Positions 32,876-41,973 of a stretch of 64,000 nucleotides of DNA are shown here, in pieces. Numbering within the stretch: position 1 is the stretch's first letter; every line of letters begins with the position of its first letter. The position numbers were made by a program, and so were the translations under genes. The notes under the pieces are model-generated. The model did no database searches. It was not told the DNA's origin and saw nothing but the letters and a program-made list of their open reading frames with translations. The stretch spans positions 496,001 through 560,000 of the forward strand of contig NZ_BCSJ01000003.1 in assembly GCF_001570805.1 (NCBI RefSeq), given 5' to 3'. The stretch comes from Brevibacterium epidermidis NBRC 14811 (lineage in GTDB: Bacteria > Actinomycetota > Actinomycetes > Actinomycetales > Brevibacteriaceae).

Positions 32876-32976
32876 ACGCATGGCACAGCCCTGTGAAGAG
32901 GTGGGGTGCACATCTTCTGGAGATCGCTGTCGGCATGAAAGTCGACCCATTTCCCTGAACTCGGACCAGGAGAGGG

Positions 32977-32982
32977 CACAAT
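32977..32982 (+). promoter_or_regulatory. -10 box for the acidic membrane protein, leaderless arrangement
   Basis: CACAAT, six bases, then ATG 32989. Confidence 0.45.
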
Positions 32983-32988
32983 GGGGAT

Positions 32989-34323
32989 ATGAGATTCCTG
33001 GTTGCACTGATCCTCGGCCTGGCCGTCATGTTCGGTCTGAACGCCATCTTCGACTTCTTTGCGATGGCGCGACCGTGGGGTTCGATCCTCATGGGCGTCA
33101 TCGTCGGACTGACCATGCTCGTCGTCCTGCTCATCTGGGAGGCCGTGCGCCCGACCCAGACGAAGGGCGAATCGGCGAAGGCCAAGGCGAAGGCGCAGAA
33201 AAGCGAAGACGAGAGGGCGAAGGCCCGTGCCGAACGTCGTGCGCGACTCGCCGCCGAGGCGGGAGTGAGCCTCGAAGGCATCGACGGTGCCCTGCCGGGA
33301 TCGACCGCCCAAACCGATGAGTCGACCTCCACCGATGAGAAGGCCGCCGATGGTGAGGCGGCCCCCGGGGCCGACGGTGAGACGGCCCTAGAGAGTGAGT
33401 CGGAGGAGGCGGCTCCCGCCGAGGGGACATCTCTCGAGAGTGAAGACACTGACCAGGCTGGTGACCGCGCCGATGGGGAGTCTGCCGCCGCAGACGCCGA
33501 GGCGACTCCCGGCTCGACCGCTGAGGAGAATACTCCCGAAAGCGATGCAGCCGATAAGGCGACCGAGGACGCAGCCGAGCAGAACGGGGAAACGGAATCG
33601 TCCCTGGAATCGGACGGAACCGGAGATGACGTCACTTCACAGGATGAGGGACAGCCCACCGATGCGGGCCAGTCTGAGGCAGCGACATCGAAGGATGCAG
33701 CGGCACCGAGCGAAGCGGCAAAATCTGATGGGGACACGACCGATGCCACTGAGCCGGAGAAGCCCGAGTTGCTGGTGAAGCCTGCGCAGCACGAAGAACC
33801 AGTGAAGCCCGCCGCACCCGCTGTGCCAGTACAGACGGCAGAACCGTCGAAGCCCGCTGAGAAGCCGGCCTCGCAGGTAGAGGACTCGTCGGAGCTGCCT
33901 CCGCCTCCGCCGATGCCGCCAGCGTTCCCCTCTCAGCCCACCGACGCTCCGCAGGCCGGTGCCGCCGATGCGAAGAACGCCGACATGTCCTCGGCTCCGT
34001 CGCTGAATCAGGACGAAGCCGGGGACAGTGCCAGCGCAAGTGGCTCCGCTCAGTCATCCGACCCGGATCTCGAAGGACAGGCCGATGATCCGGCGACGCT
34101 CGACCCGGAGGAATTCGACGAATCCGCCAGCGGCTCCTCGCTCGAGGCACCGCCGACCGGCGAGCCCGGAATGTCGGCCGACGCACTCTCCGGCAAGTTG
34201 CCGGAAGAAGCCGATGAGTCAGCCGACACGGCCGGAGAAGAACCTGACGACGACGCCGACGATGCTGAGGCTCCTGAACGCGAGGGTCCCTCAGCCGAGG
34301 AGAACAACCAGTACCGGCTCTGA
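32989..34323 (+). CDS. Membrane protein with long acidic disordered tail
   Basis: 444 aa. Two membrane helices at about residues 3-25 and 32-52 are followed by a basic coiled-coil-like stretch (KAKAKAQKSEDERAKARAERRARLAAEAG, about 62-90). About 350 residues of low complexity rich in Glu, Asp, Ala, Ser, Thr and Pro follow, with a proline run PPPPPMPPAFP near residue 304. No family or catalytic motif is seen. The tail should be disordered and may be cytoplasmic or exposed depending on topology. Leaderless-type promoter. Converges on oleD. Confidence 0.65.
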   Translation: MRFLVALILGLAVMFGLNAIFDFFAMARPWGSILMGVIVGLTMLVVLLIWEAVRPTQTKGESAKAKAKAQKSEDERAKARAERRARLAAEAGVSLEGIDGALPGSTAQTDESTSTDEKAADGEAAPGADGETALESESEEAAPAEGTSLESEDTDQAGDRADGESAAADAEATPGSTAEENTPESDAADKATEDAAEQNGETESSLESDGTGDDVTSQDEGQPTDAGQSEAATSKDAAAPSEAAKSDGDTTDATEPEKPELLVKPAQHEEPVKPAAPAVPVQTAEPSKPAEKPASQVEDSSELPPPPPMPPAFPSQPTDAPQAGAADAKNADMSSAPSLNQDEAGDSASASGSAQSSDPDLEGQADDPATLDPEEFDESASGSSLEAPPTGEPGMSADALSGKLPEEADESADTAGEEPDDDADDAEAPEREGPSAEENNQYRL

Positions 34324-34356
34324 GCCGGAGATATTGCCCTGAGTCGGTGAATACGC

Positions 34357-35322
34357 TCAGGCGTAGTGTGCGGCGAGGATCCGCATGCCCTCTTCGATGC
34401 TGACGCGGGGAGTCCAGCCGAGGACTTCCTGCGTCCGCCGCTGATCGAACCAATGCGCGGTCGACAGCTGTTCCGCCAGGAACCTGGTCAACGGCGGTTC
34501 GTCGTCGTGCTCTCCGAGCTCCCACACCTTCTCGACCACGGTTCCGGCAGCCAGCGCCGGTGACACCGGAATGCGCAGCTTCGGCTCCGACGCACCGCCG
34601 GCGATCGCGATCCGCGACATCAGTTCGCCGATGGGTCGCGGCTGCCCGTTCGTCACCACCAGCGCCTCACCATGAGTGGAATCGACCGCGGTGACTGCTG
34701 CGACGATCGCCTCAACAGCATTGTCGACGAACAGGGTATCGACGAGGGCGGCTCCTGAACCGAGCACGGGCATCCGGCCCGCACGAGCACGATCGATGAC
34801 CCGCTCCGTGAGCTGAGTGTCACCCGGACCCCACATGAGGTGGGGGCGCAGGACGAGCACCCGGAAATCAGGCGAATCGGCGCCAAGAGCAATCCGCTCA
34901 CCGGCGCCCTTCGTCCGTGCATACTCACCGCGGGCGAACTCCGGAGAAGCTGGTTCGGCACCGTCGCCGATGATCGACTCACCGGTGTGGGCCACCGAGG
35001 GTGACGAGATGTGGACGAGACGCTGCACGCCGGCGGCCTGTGCCGCATCGACGAGGGTGCGAGTGCCGCCGATGTTCACGGCCTCGAATTCCTTGGGATC
35101 GCCCATCATGGAGACCTTCGCGGCCAAGTGCACGACCGCCTCGGCGCCGGTGACGGCCTTCCCGACGGCGGCCGCATCGGTCACCGAACCCAGCACATCG
35201 GTGGCGCCGTCGACCCCCGAAGGGCGACGCTGCAGGGTCGTGACCTCGTGACCGGCGGCCACGAGCGCACGTGCGACGGACGAACCGAGCAGCCCGGAGG
35301 CTCCGGTGACGGTGATTCTCAC
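34357..35322 (-). CDS. oleD: OleD, 2-alkyl-3-ketoalkanoate reductase
   Basis: NAD(P)-dependent SDR/epimerase-fold reductase of 321 aa. The Rossmann motif is VTGASGLLGSSVARAL at residues 4-19. The catalytic Tyr and Lys are in GEYARTKGAG (YxxxK) near residue 133, after HISSPSV. In olefin biosynthesis OleD reduces the 2-alkyl-3-keto acid made by OleA to the beta-hydroxy acid. Identity rests on the fold plus its place nine bases after oleBC and one gene after oleA. Minus-strand operon oleA-oleBC-oleD. Confidence 0.88.
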   Translation of the reverse strand: MRITVTGASGLLGSSVARALVAAGHEVTTLQRRPSGVDGATDVLGSVTDAAAVGKAVTGAEAVVHLAAKVSMMGDPKEFEAVNIGGTRTLVDAAQAAGVQRLVHISSPSVAHTGESIIGDGAEPASPEFARGEYARTKGAGERIALGADSPDFRVLVLRPHLMWGPGDTQLTERVIDRARAGRMPVLGSGAALVDTLFVDNAVEAIVAAVTAVDSTHGEALVVTNGQPRPIGELMSRIAIAGGASEPKLRIPVSPALAAGTVVEKVWELGEHDDEPPLTRFLAEQLSTAHWFDQRRTQEVLGWTPRVSIEEGMRILAAHYA

Positions 35323-35331
35323 TTCAGCTCC

Positions 35332-38091
35332 TCAGACGCTTCCACGCACCGGCCCACCGGCCAGGACGCTGTCGGCCCAGGTGGCGAGGCGGGAACGGTC
35401 GATCTTCGAATTGTGGCGGATGTCGGTGGGGAATTCGGGCGCCACGAGCACCGCGGTCAGATCATGGCCGCCGGCCTCGGCGACCTTCTCCCGCAGACGC
35501 GCAGACAGGTCCAGGGGCGCCAGACCGGGTGAGAGTGAGGTGCCTTCGGCATCGAGCACTGCCACGAGAGCCTGGGTGCCGACGGGTCCGATGCCGACGA
35601 CGGAGCTGCGGCTGACCTGCTCGTCGGAGTCGATGAGTGCTTCGAGCCCGCCGGGTCCGACCGGTCCGCGCGGCGTCGTCACGACATGCTGCAGGCGTCC
35701 TTCGAGCCACACGCGACCGGCGTCATCGATATGGCCGATGTCGTTCGTCCGGTGCCAGGTCAGACCGTGCAGGTCATCGCGGGCCGAATCCGCAGTGGTG
35801 CGCCACAGGTTGTCGTAGCCGGACTTGATATGGGCTGCGCTGACGACGAATTCACCGAGGCGGCCCTGCGCGGTCTCGCCCTGCAGCAGCTCATCGGAGG
35901 ACTCGCCGGACTCATCGATGGGCGCCAACGCGAGTTCGACGCCGTCGATCGGCTGCCCCACGCACACGCCGAGATCACCGGTGGCGTCGGCGGCGGCCAC
36001 ACCGTCACGGTCGATATCGGTGAGCAGGAGCCCCTCGGTCATGCCGTAGGGGGAGTGGATGGACGCGTTCGGGAACACCTCGGCGATGGCGTCCATGAGC
36101 TCCAAGGGCACGGGCGCACCCGCGGAGAGTACGAGCTGGACTCCGGCGCACGCTGCCCGCTGCTGCTCGTCGAGCTCCGAGGCGGTCGCAGCGACGTTCA
36201 AGTACGCCGCCGGGGAAGCGAAGACCATGGTCGCCCGTCCGGCGATGATCGCATCGGCGATCGCCGTGGCCGTGAGCGTCTTCGGTTTCGTCACCGACAT
36301 GTCAGGTGTCACCGAGGTGGCCCCGATGGCCGGTCCCAACAAAGCAAACGGTGGGAAGCCGGCCACCAGGCCGGTGCCCTCAGTGACGTTGAAGGTCCTG
36401 GTCAGCACGGCCGCCAGCGAGGAGATGTCCGCATGCGTATAGCGCACACCCTTCGCCGGTCCGGTCGACCCGGAGGTGAAGAGGATCGCCGCATCGGCAT
36501 CCGGTGCCGGTGACGGCAGCTCGTCGCGGTGCGGTGTGCGCGAGAGCTCGGTCAGGCTCGTCTCCGTCTTGAACAGGCGGGAGCGCACGGGGCCGAGCGG
36601 ACGCACGGAGATCCGTCGTCCCGGCCAGCCGAAGGCGCGTGCCAGGGTGAGTCCGGGCAGTTCGCCGATGATCCACTGCGGATCGGCCGAGGTGATCGCC
36701 CGGGTCATCCCCTTCGGGCCGAGTCCGGCATCGGCGACGACGGCGACCGCGCCGATCTTCAGACACGCATAGAGCGCGGCGGTGAGATTGTTGCCCGGAG
36801 GCACGAGCATGGACACCCGATCCCCGGGCTTCACGCCGAGGTCGAGCAGTCCGTTCGCAATCGATGTGGTGACGTGCCACAGGTGGCGCCACGTGATCTG
36901 CTGCGCCGGGTTCTGCGCGAAGTCGACCGACGCGATCGATTCGTCGTCGCGGCGTGCATCGAGGATCGCCGCCACCGCGCGGACGTCCGCAGCGCTGCCG
37001 GAACTTGATCCCTGCGCCGAGGCAGCCGTGCCCGAACGCGCGGACGATCCCTTCGCGGGGGCCGCTTCGGCGGGGGTGTTCGCAGTCTCGGGCGAATCGA
37101 ACTGGGCGCTCAGCCAGTCGAGGACGAGACCGGGAACGTCGTGGTCTTCGCTGACGAGGTGGGACGCGGTTTCGAACCGGTGCACATCGGCCTGCGGCAG
37201 GCGCTGGCGCAGATCCCGCAGATAGCGTTCGAGGAACACCGGATCCTTCGGGCCCCAGACGAGCAGCGCGGGCTTGTCGAAGGCGGCGATGTCCCTGCCG
37301 ATGCGCTGGAGTTCAGGATCCGAAGCATGAGTGTCATCGACGGGGATGTCGGCGACGAAGTTGCCGATCGCCCACCGGTCCTCTGCCTTGCGATACGGGG
37401 CGTGGAAGGCATCTTTGGTCTCGGCGTCGAGATCGCCGAGGCTCAAGGTCACGCGCAGGAACCAGTCCGTGAGCACGGTGGCCGTCGGCAGCATGGGGCC
37501 AGCCAGAGTTGCGCGCAGCGGAGCGGGCACCGGGGCGTCTTCAGGCTGGTGGACGGCCGTGTTGAGGCTGATGGCCGCGGCAACACGGTCGGTGTTTCGG
37601 GCCGCCCAGCCGAGTGAGAGGACTCCGCCCCAGTCGTGACCGATCGTCACGATCGGGTGGGTGTCAGACCCGGTGGCGGCCACCTCGGCGAACAGATCGG
37701 AGACGACGGCATCGAAATCGGCGATGCGATCGGCGATGCGACGCACCTCGGGGGATTTCGGGGTGGGCATCGCGGAATGGGGCAGTCGTTCGGAGAAGCC
37801 CATCTCGAGCTGGTCGGGGGCGACGAGCCGCCAGGCGCGGGCGCCCGACTGTGCGGCATCGACGGTGGCGCGGGCCAGCCGACGCCACAGATACGACCAG
37901 GTGGGGTTGCCGTGGAGTGCGACGATCGTGCCCGTCGGCTCCACACCGGCGGCGGTCAGGGCGGGCAGTGTGTCGAGCACATGGAACTCATGCGTCCCGT
38001 CGGAGGTTCGCGCCTCGACGATTCGGGACCAGGCGGGGTCCCACTCGGGCAGCTGCGGGGGAATCGTGGCCGGCCGTGCAGGATATTTCAT
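35332..38091 (-). CDS. oleBC: OleBC fusion: beta-lactone decarboxylase and beta-lactone synthetase
   Basis: 919 aa with two enzymes in one chain. The N-terminal OleB part (about 1-345) is an alpha/beta hydrolase related to haloalkane dehalogenases, with HGNPTW at 60-65, nucleophile Asp153 in GHDWGG, and a His in ETASHLVSE. After an Ala/Ser-rich linker (about 345-380) comes the OleC part, an AMP-binding ligase fold with ILFTSGSTGPAKGVRYTH. OleC turns the beta-hydroxy acid into a beta-lactone and OleB removes CO2 to give the cis-olefin. The fusion is known from Actinobacteria. ATG 38091 starts nine bases past the oleA stop; a GTG at 38106 overlapping that stop is an alternative. Confidence 0.9.
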   Translation of the reverse strand: MKYPARPATIPPQLPEWDPAWSRIVEARTSDGTHEFHVLDTLPALTAAGVEPTGTIVALHGNPTWSYLWRRLARATVDAAQSGARAWRLVAPDQLEMGFSERLPHSAMPTPKSPEVRRIADRIADFDAVVSDLFAEVAATGSDTHPIVTIGHDWGGVLSLGWAARNTDRVAAAISLNTAVHQPEDAPVPAPLRATLAGPMLPTATVLTDWFLRVTLSLGDLDAETKDAFHAPYRKAEDRWAIGNFVADIPVDDTHASDPELQRIGRDIAAFDKPALLVWGPKDPVFLERYLRDLRQRLPQADVHRFETASHLVSEDHDVPGLVLDWLSAQFDSPETANTPAEAAPAKGSSARSGTAASAQGSSSGSAADVRAVAAILDARRDDESIASVDFAQNPAQQITWRHLWHVTTSIANGLLDLGVKPGDRVSMLVPPGNNLTAALYACLKIGAVAVVADAGLGPKGMTRAITSADPQWIIGELPGLTLARAFGWPGRRISVRPLGPVRSRLFKTETSLTELSRTPHRDELPSPAPDADAAILFTSGSTGPAKGVRYTHADISSLAAVLTRTFNVTEGTGLVAGFPPFALLGPAIGATSVTPDMSVTKPKTLTATAIADAIIAGRATMVFASPAAYLNVAATASELDEQQRAACAGVQLVLSAGAPVPLELMDAIAEVFPNASIHSPYGMTEGLLLTDIDRDGVAAADATGDLGVCVGQPIDGVELALAPIDESGESSDELLQGETAQGRLGEFVVSAAHIKSGYDNLWRTTADSARDDLHGLTWHRTNDIGHIDDAGRVWLEGRLQHVVTTPRGPVGPGGLEALIDSDEQVSRSSVVGIGPVGTQALVAVLDAEGTSLSPGLAPLDLSARLREKVAEAGGHDLTAVLVAPEFPTDIRHNSKIDRSRLATWADSVLAGGPVRGSV

Positions 38092-38099
38092 GAAGGTTT

Positions 38100-39128
38100 C
38101 TACCACTCGATCTCGGTCATGGCGGTGTTGAGGCCGGAGCCGACGCCCATACACAGGATGCGGTCGCCGGGTTTGAGGTTCTCGGCCTCACGGGACAGGG
38201 TGATGGGCAGGGAGGCGGGGCCGACGTTGCCCAGTTCCGGGTAGCTCACGGGGATTCGGTCGGGGTCGAGGTTCGCGGCCTTCGTGATCGAATTCGTGTG
38301 CACATCGGAGACCTGGTGCATGACGTAGCGGTCCATCTCCCGCCAGTCCCAACCGGTCTCGTGGGCTTCCTCCCACGCGGCGACGACGAGTTCCATGCCG
38401 CCGGAGAGCAGACCCTTCGTGTCGGTGAACATTCCGTTGTGGTCGCCGACGCAGAGTTCGTGATGCTGGGTGGCCGCACGGGTGATCCCGCCGAGGATGC
38501 GGTGGCCCTCCGGATGTTTGTCGGCCGGTCCGAGGACGGCGGCGGCAGCGCCGGAGCCCAGCGTCAGGGACGCGAATTCGTTGAGGTACTCCTCGCGAGT
38601 GATTTCCGGGCGGTTGAGGCGGCGCAGCGTTGCGTCTTGGACTCGGGAGGCGTCTTCGCCGGCGACGATGAGGGCGTATTCGATCTGCCCGGCGTCGATC
38701 ATGTTCGCGGCCAGAGTCATTCCGTTGACGAATCCGAGGCAGGCGTTGGCGATGTCGAAGTTCATCGCCTGCGGGCCGAGTCCGATGCCGGCGTGGACGC
38801 CGACGGCCACGGACGGTTCCAGGTGTTCACGGGTGACTGAGGTGTTGACCATCAGTCCGATGGCGTCGGGAGGGACACCCGCCTCGGCGAGGGCCTTCTT
38901 TCCGGCCGCGATCGCACCATCGGCGAAGTGGTGGGGCTCATCCCAGTTGCGGCGGGCGTAGACGCCGGCGACGCGTTGGAGCAGACCCTGCGGCAGTTTG
39001 AGGGATGACAGCGTATCGGCGAGGCGGTCGTCGAATTCCTGTGAGGTCACTTCGTTCGGGGCCAGCGTCTCGGTCAGGCCGAGCAGGGCCACGTTCGAGT
39101 GCCGAAATGTTGCGTTGCCGTTCGCCAA
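38100..39128 (-). CDS. oleA: OleA, acyl-CoA head-to-head condensing enzyme
   Basis: Thiolase-superfamily (KAS III-like) enzyme of 342 aa that condenses two fatty acyl-CoAs into a 2-alkyl-3-ketoacid, the first step of long-chain olefin synthesis. The active-site Cys130 is in IANACLGFVNG, Glu104 is in REHLEPS (the second-channel base of OleA), His271 is in YVMHQVSDVH and Asn301 is in ELGNVGPAS. The start is TTG 39128; the resulting MANGNATFRHSNVAL matches the usual OleA N-terminus. First gene of the ole operon. Confidence 0.9.
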   Translation of the reverse strand: MANGNATFRHSNVALLGLTETLAPNEVTSQEFDDRLADTLSSLKLPQGLLQRVAGVYARRNWDEPHHFADGAIAAGKKALAEAGVPPDAIGLMVNTSVTREHLEPSVAVGVHAGIGLGPQAMNFDIANACLGFVNGMTLAANMIDAGQIEYALIVAGEDASRVQDATLRRLNRPEITREEYLNEFASLTLGSGAAAAVLGPADKHPEGHRILGGITRAATQHHELCVGDHNGMFTDTKGLLSGGMELVVAAWEEAHETGWDWREMDRYVMHQVSDVHTNSITKAANLDPDRIPVSYPELGNVGPASLPITLSREAENLKPGDRILCMGVGSGLNTAMTEIEW

Positions 39129-39250
39129 TTGAGGTTCTCATCCCTTTTCGGGTCGTTCGTCAGTATCGATATTGGCCGCAGAGGCGCGCGTGACGCGTCA
39201 CGACGGAGGAATTCCGGACCTATCTTACCGCCCGGTTTCTGAGATGTTCA

Positions 39251-40270
39251 TCAGCGTGTGAACCACGTGAAGCCGTCATAGAGCAATCCTGTGGCGGCGA
39301 GCACGGCGATGACGGCCAGAACCAGCGAGGTCACAGTGTGTGAGACCTTCGAGGTCTGGAAGCGCACGGCACGCGAATATGACATGGGCCGATCGGTGAC
39401 GTTGTGGCCGAACTGGGCGAAGATCCGCCAGTCCATGACGTCGATGAGCGACTTAGCCGCGAGGGTGAACACGATGATGCATCCGATGCCCATGAACAGC
39501 AGGAACATGAAGCCGAGGAAGCCGAAGTCCTTGAAGAATGTCACCACCCGATCGCCGATGGCCACGGCGAAGGCGGAGAAGCCGTCGCTGAAGGGCAGGG
39601 CGTCGAACGAGTCGGTGATCGTGGACAGGCTGATGTTGTCCCGCACAGTCTGGACGGACCCGATGTACATGAAGATCGCAGCGGCCAGGGCGACGAGCAG
39701 GTTGATGATCGAGATCGTCGCATTGTCCGGCCAGAAGTCCAGGTGCTTGATCGTATAGGTCGCCGAAAGCGCGACGCAGATGATCGCGCCCGTGAGCGCG
39801 CCGATGGTGGCCGGCAGCAGCAGGTTGTTGAAGAACACGAAGGCGACGACGGCGATGAGAGCGGCGCCGAGGATGTAGGTGAAGACTGCAACGGTGTCGC
39901 CGTTGGCCGCGGTGGCGGCCCGCCGGTTGGCCTCGATCATCTGGCCGGAGTGCTGGATGTTGCCGGCGAGTTCGTTCTTCGTGGCCCGGGGCAGATCGGC
40001 GTCGACGTCGTCATAGCCCTGCGCATTGCTGGGAAGGACACGGGTCTCGTCTTCACTGCTCCACGGGCGACCGGACTGGTTGTACCCGGACTGGCCGTAG
40101 GGGTTCTGGCCAAAGCCGCCCTGAGTCTGCGGGTAGCCGCCCTGAGCGCCTGATCCGGCGCTGGGGTTCCGCGGCTGCCATCGGCCGATCTTCGCTCCGA
40201 TGAAGTAGATGACGAAGACGACGAGAGCCGCGAGGACTCCGATGGAGATGCCGGCGCCGAGCTCGTTCAT
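39251..40270 (-). CDS. Multi-pass membrane protein of unknown function
   Basis: 339 aa. One N-terminal helix (about residues 6-26) precedes a Gly/Gln/Tyr/Asn-rich linker (about 35-75, with FGQNPYGQSGYNQSG). A soluble segment (ATKNELAGNIQHSGQMIEANRRAATAANGD) follows. Then come about six helices between residues 128 and 335, with a loop VRDNISLSTITDSFDALPFSDGF in the middle. No family recognised. It follows the oleA start region by 122 bp but is on the same strand downstream of nothing obvious, so its own promoter near 40300 is expected. Confidence 0.65.
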   Translation of the reverse strand: MNELGAGISIGVLAALVVFVIYFIGAKIGRWQPRNPSAGSGAQGGYPQTQGGFGQNPYGQSGYNQSGRPWSSEDETRVLPSNAQGYDDVDADLPRATKNELAGNIQHSGQMIEANRRAATAANGDTVAVFTYILGAALIAVVAFVFFNNLLLPATIGALTGAIICVALSATYTIKHLDFWPDNATISIINLLVALAAAIFMYIGSVQTVRDNISLSTITDSFDALPFSDGFSAFAVAIGDRVVTFFKDFGFLGFMFLLFMGIGCIIVFTLAAKSLIDVMDWRIFAQFGHNVTDRPMSYSRAVRFQTSKVSHTVTSLVLAVIAVLAATGLLYDGFTWFTR

Positions 40271-40478
40271 AAGGGTGACTTCCTGGGGATGGACAACGGT
40301 GGTCTTCTTTTCAGTCTATGGACTCATGCCGCTCAGAGCACGTTTCGTGCCGCATCTGCATGCGGTTCGGACCCCTTTTCTTCGCCCTGGCGGCCGTCGA
40401 ACACGATGTCCGAGGTTCGTGGGTATGGTGGGATCAGGCCTGCGAGATTCGGCCACCGACGTCCGAAGGAGACACGCG

Positions 40479-41282
40479 ATGAGCAACCCACAGGCATTCA
40501 CCTCCGAGGCACTGCCTCTCGATGAGCAGGTCGTGCTCGTCACCGGGTCCGGACGCGGCCTGGGCGCTGCGATCGCGAAGGCCTTCGCTCCGGAGGGTTC
40601 GGCGCTGGTGATCAATTACCGGTACTCGGCCGAGACCGCAGAAGAGCTCGCCGAGGCGGTCCGCGCTCGCGGGGGACGTGCAGTGGCCGTCGAGGCCGAT
40701 GTCACCGACTCCCGCGCCGTCGATGCCATGTTCGAAACCGCGGCTGCCGAGTTCGGGGCGCCCGTGTCCACAGTGGTCAACAATGCGCTCGCCGACTTCT
40801 CGTTCAACGGCGATGAGCGCCAGCCGGCCGACGAGATCGACTATTCGGACTTCGCTGATCAGTTCCGCGGCTCGGTCGAAGGAGCGGTCAACACCATCCA
40901 GGCCGCGATGCACGGCTTCCGCGAGCTCGGTTCCGGCCGCGTCATCAACATCGGCACGAACCTGTTCCAGGACCCGGTCGTGCCGTACCACGACTACACG
41001 GCGGGCAAAGCAGCTCTGCTGTCGCTGACCAGGACATTCGCGAAGGACCTCGGGCCCGCCGGGGTGCGAGTGAACATGGTCTCCGGCGGTCTGCTGCGCA
41101 CCACGGATGCGTCGTCGGCGACACCCGAGGAGGTCTTCGACCAGATTGCCACCGCCAGTGCACTGCGACGGGTGACGACTCCGGAGGAATTCGCCTCGGC
41201 GGTAGTGTTCTTCGCCTCTCCTGCTTCGCGTGCGGTCACCGGCCAGAACCTCATCGTCGACAACGGCCTCGTCATGGGGTGA
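40479..41282 (+). CDS. SDR family oxidoreductase (3-oxoacyl-ACP reductase-like)
   Basis: 267-aa classical short-chain dehydrogenase. The cofactor motif is VTGSGRGLGAAIAKAF near residues 21-36, NNALADF replaces the usual NNAG, and the catalytic pair is in YHDYTAGKAALLSL (YxxxK). The C-terminal GQNLIVDNGLVMG is typical of FabG-like enzymes. The substrate is unknown. GAAGGAG precedes ATG 40479 at good spacing. The Ser of the catalytic triad is not obvious: INIGTNLFQD occupies the place of the usual INISS, which may alter activity. Confidence 0.83.
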   Translation: MSNPQAFTSEALPLDEQVVLVTGSGRGLGAAIAKAFAPEGSALVINYRYSAETAEELAEAVRARGGRAVAVEADVTDSRAVDAMFETAAAEFGAPVSTVVNNALADFSFNGDERQPADEIDYSDFADQFRGSVEGAVNTIQAAMHGFRELGSGRVINIGTNLFQDPVVPYHDYTAGKAALLSLTRTFAKDLGPAGVRVNMVSGGLLRTTDASSATPEEVFDQIATASALRRVTTPEEFASAVVFFASPASRAVTGQNLIVDNGLVMG

Positions 41283-41285
41283 CGT

Positions 41286-41301
41286 CGCCTGCCAGCAGGC
41301 G
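41286..41301. terminator. Short hairpin between convergent genes
   Basis: CGCCTGC CA GCAGGCG, a perfect 7-bp stem with almost no loop, between the SDR and the dienelactone-hydrolase-like gene. Weak as a terminator. Confidence 0.3.
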
Positions 41302-41333
41302 CCGGGGTCCCGTGCTCTTGAGGCGGCTATCGC

Positions 41334-41903
41334 TCAGAAGCGGTCGAGGAAGGCCAAGGCCCGTTCGTACAGCAGTTCGGCGCTGTCCTCGCGGTAGTCC
41401 GGGACGGTCGGGTCGCTGAACAGATGAGTGCTTCCCGGGTAGAGGAAGTACTCTGCCTGCGCGCCGGCCTTCGTCGCGGATTCCATCAGGTTCTCGATCG
41501 TGCCCGGACTGCGCCAGGAGTCATCGACGGTGAAATGAGCCTGCACCGGGACTCCGGCCTGCCAGCGCGTGGGCTTCGGGAAACCGCCGCCGTGGAAGAG
41601 CAGGACTCCGCGAGCCCGCGGATCGTTCTTGCCCATCTGCTGCGCGAGTGCCGCTCCCAACGAGAATCCGCCGAAGACGAGGTCATCGCCGAGGTCCTCG
41701 CAGGCCTCCTTCACTCGGTCCACGAGGGTCGAGAACCCGACCTCCTGGGAGTGGGCGACTCCCGGTTCGGCGGCGTCGAAGGTCCTGCCCGCGTAGACGT
41801 CGGGAGTGTGGACGGCATATCCGGCCAGAGCGAAGCGCTCGGCGATGGCGTCCATCCCGGACGTCCGACCCAGTGCCGAGTGGAGAAGGACAAGAGTGGT
41901 CAT
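41334..41903 (-). CDS. Dienelactone hydrolase family protein
   Basis: Alpha/beta hydrolase of 189 aa. The nucleophile elbow is GGFSLGAA, so the nucleophile is Ser where classical dienelactone hydrolases have Cys. The acid is in TVDDSWRSPG and the His in GSTHLFSD. Typical DLH strands PDVYAGRTFD and GVLLFHGGGFP are present. A carboxylesterase role is plausible; the substrate is unknown. ATG 41903 has GAAAGGA upstream. It follows the glutamate-synthase-like gene on the same strand, but a strong hairpin lies between them. Confidence 0.8.
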   Translation of the reverse strand: MTTLVLLHSALGRTSGMDAIAERFALAGYAVHTPDVYAGRTFDAAEPGVAHSQEVGFSTLVDRVKEACEDLGDDLVFGGFSLGAALAQQMGKNDPRARGVLLFHGGGFPKPTRWQAGVPVQAHFTVDDSWRSPGTIENLMESATKAGAQAEYFLYPGSTHLFSDPTVPDYREDSAELLYERALAFLDRF

Positions 41904-41925
41904 GCGCAATCCTTTCGCAAGGGAC

Positions 41926-41957
41926 CTCGGGGCCGGCGTCGAGCCGCCGGCCCCGAG
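41926..41957 (-). terminator. Terminator hairpin after the glutamate-synthase-like gene
   Basis: Perfect 12-bp stem CTCGGGGCCGGC with an eight-base loop, just past the minus-strand stop at 41974. Confidence 0.65.
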
Positions 41958-41973
41958 TGTTCGTCTCGACGGG

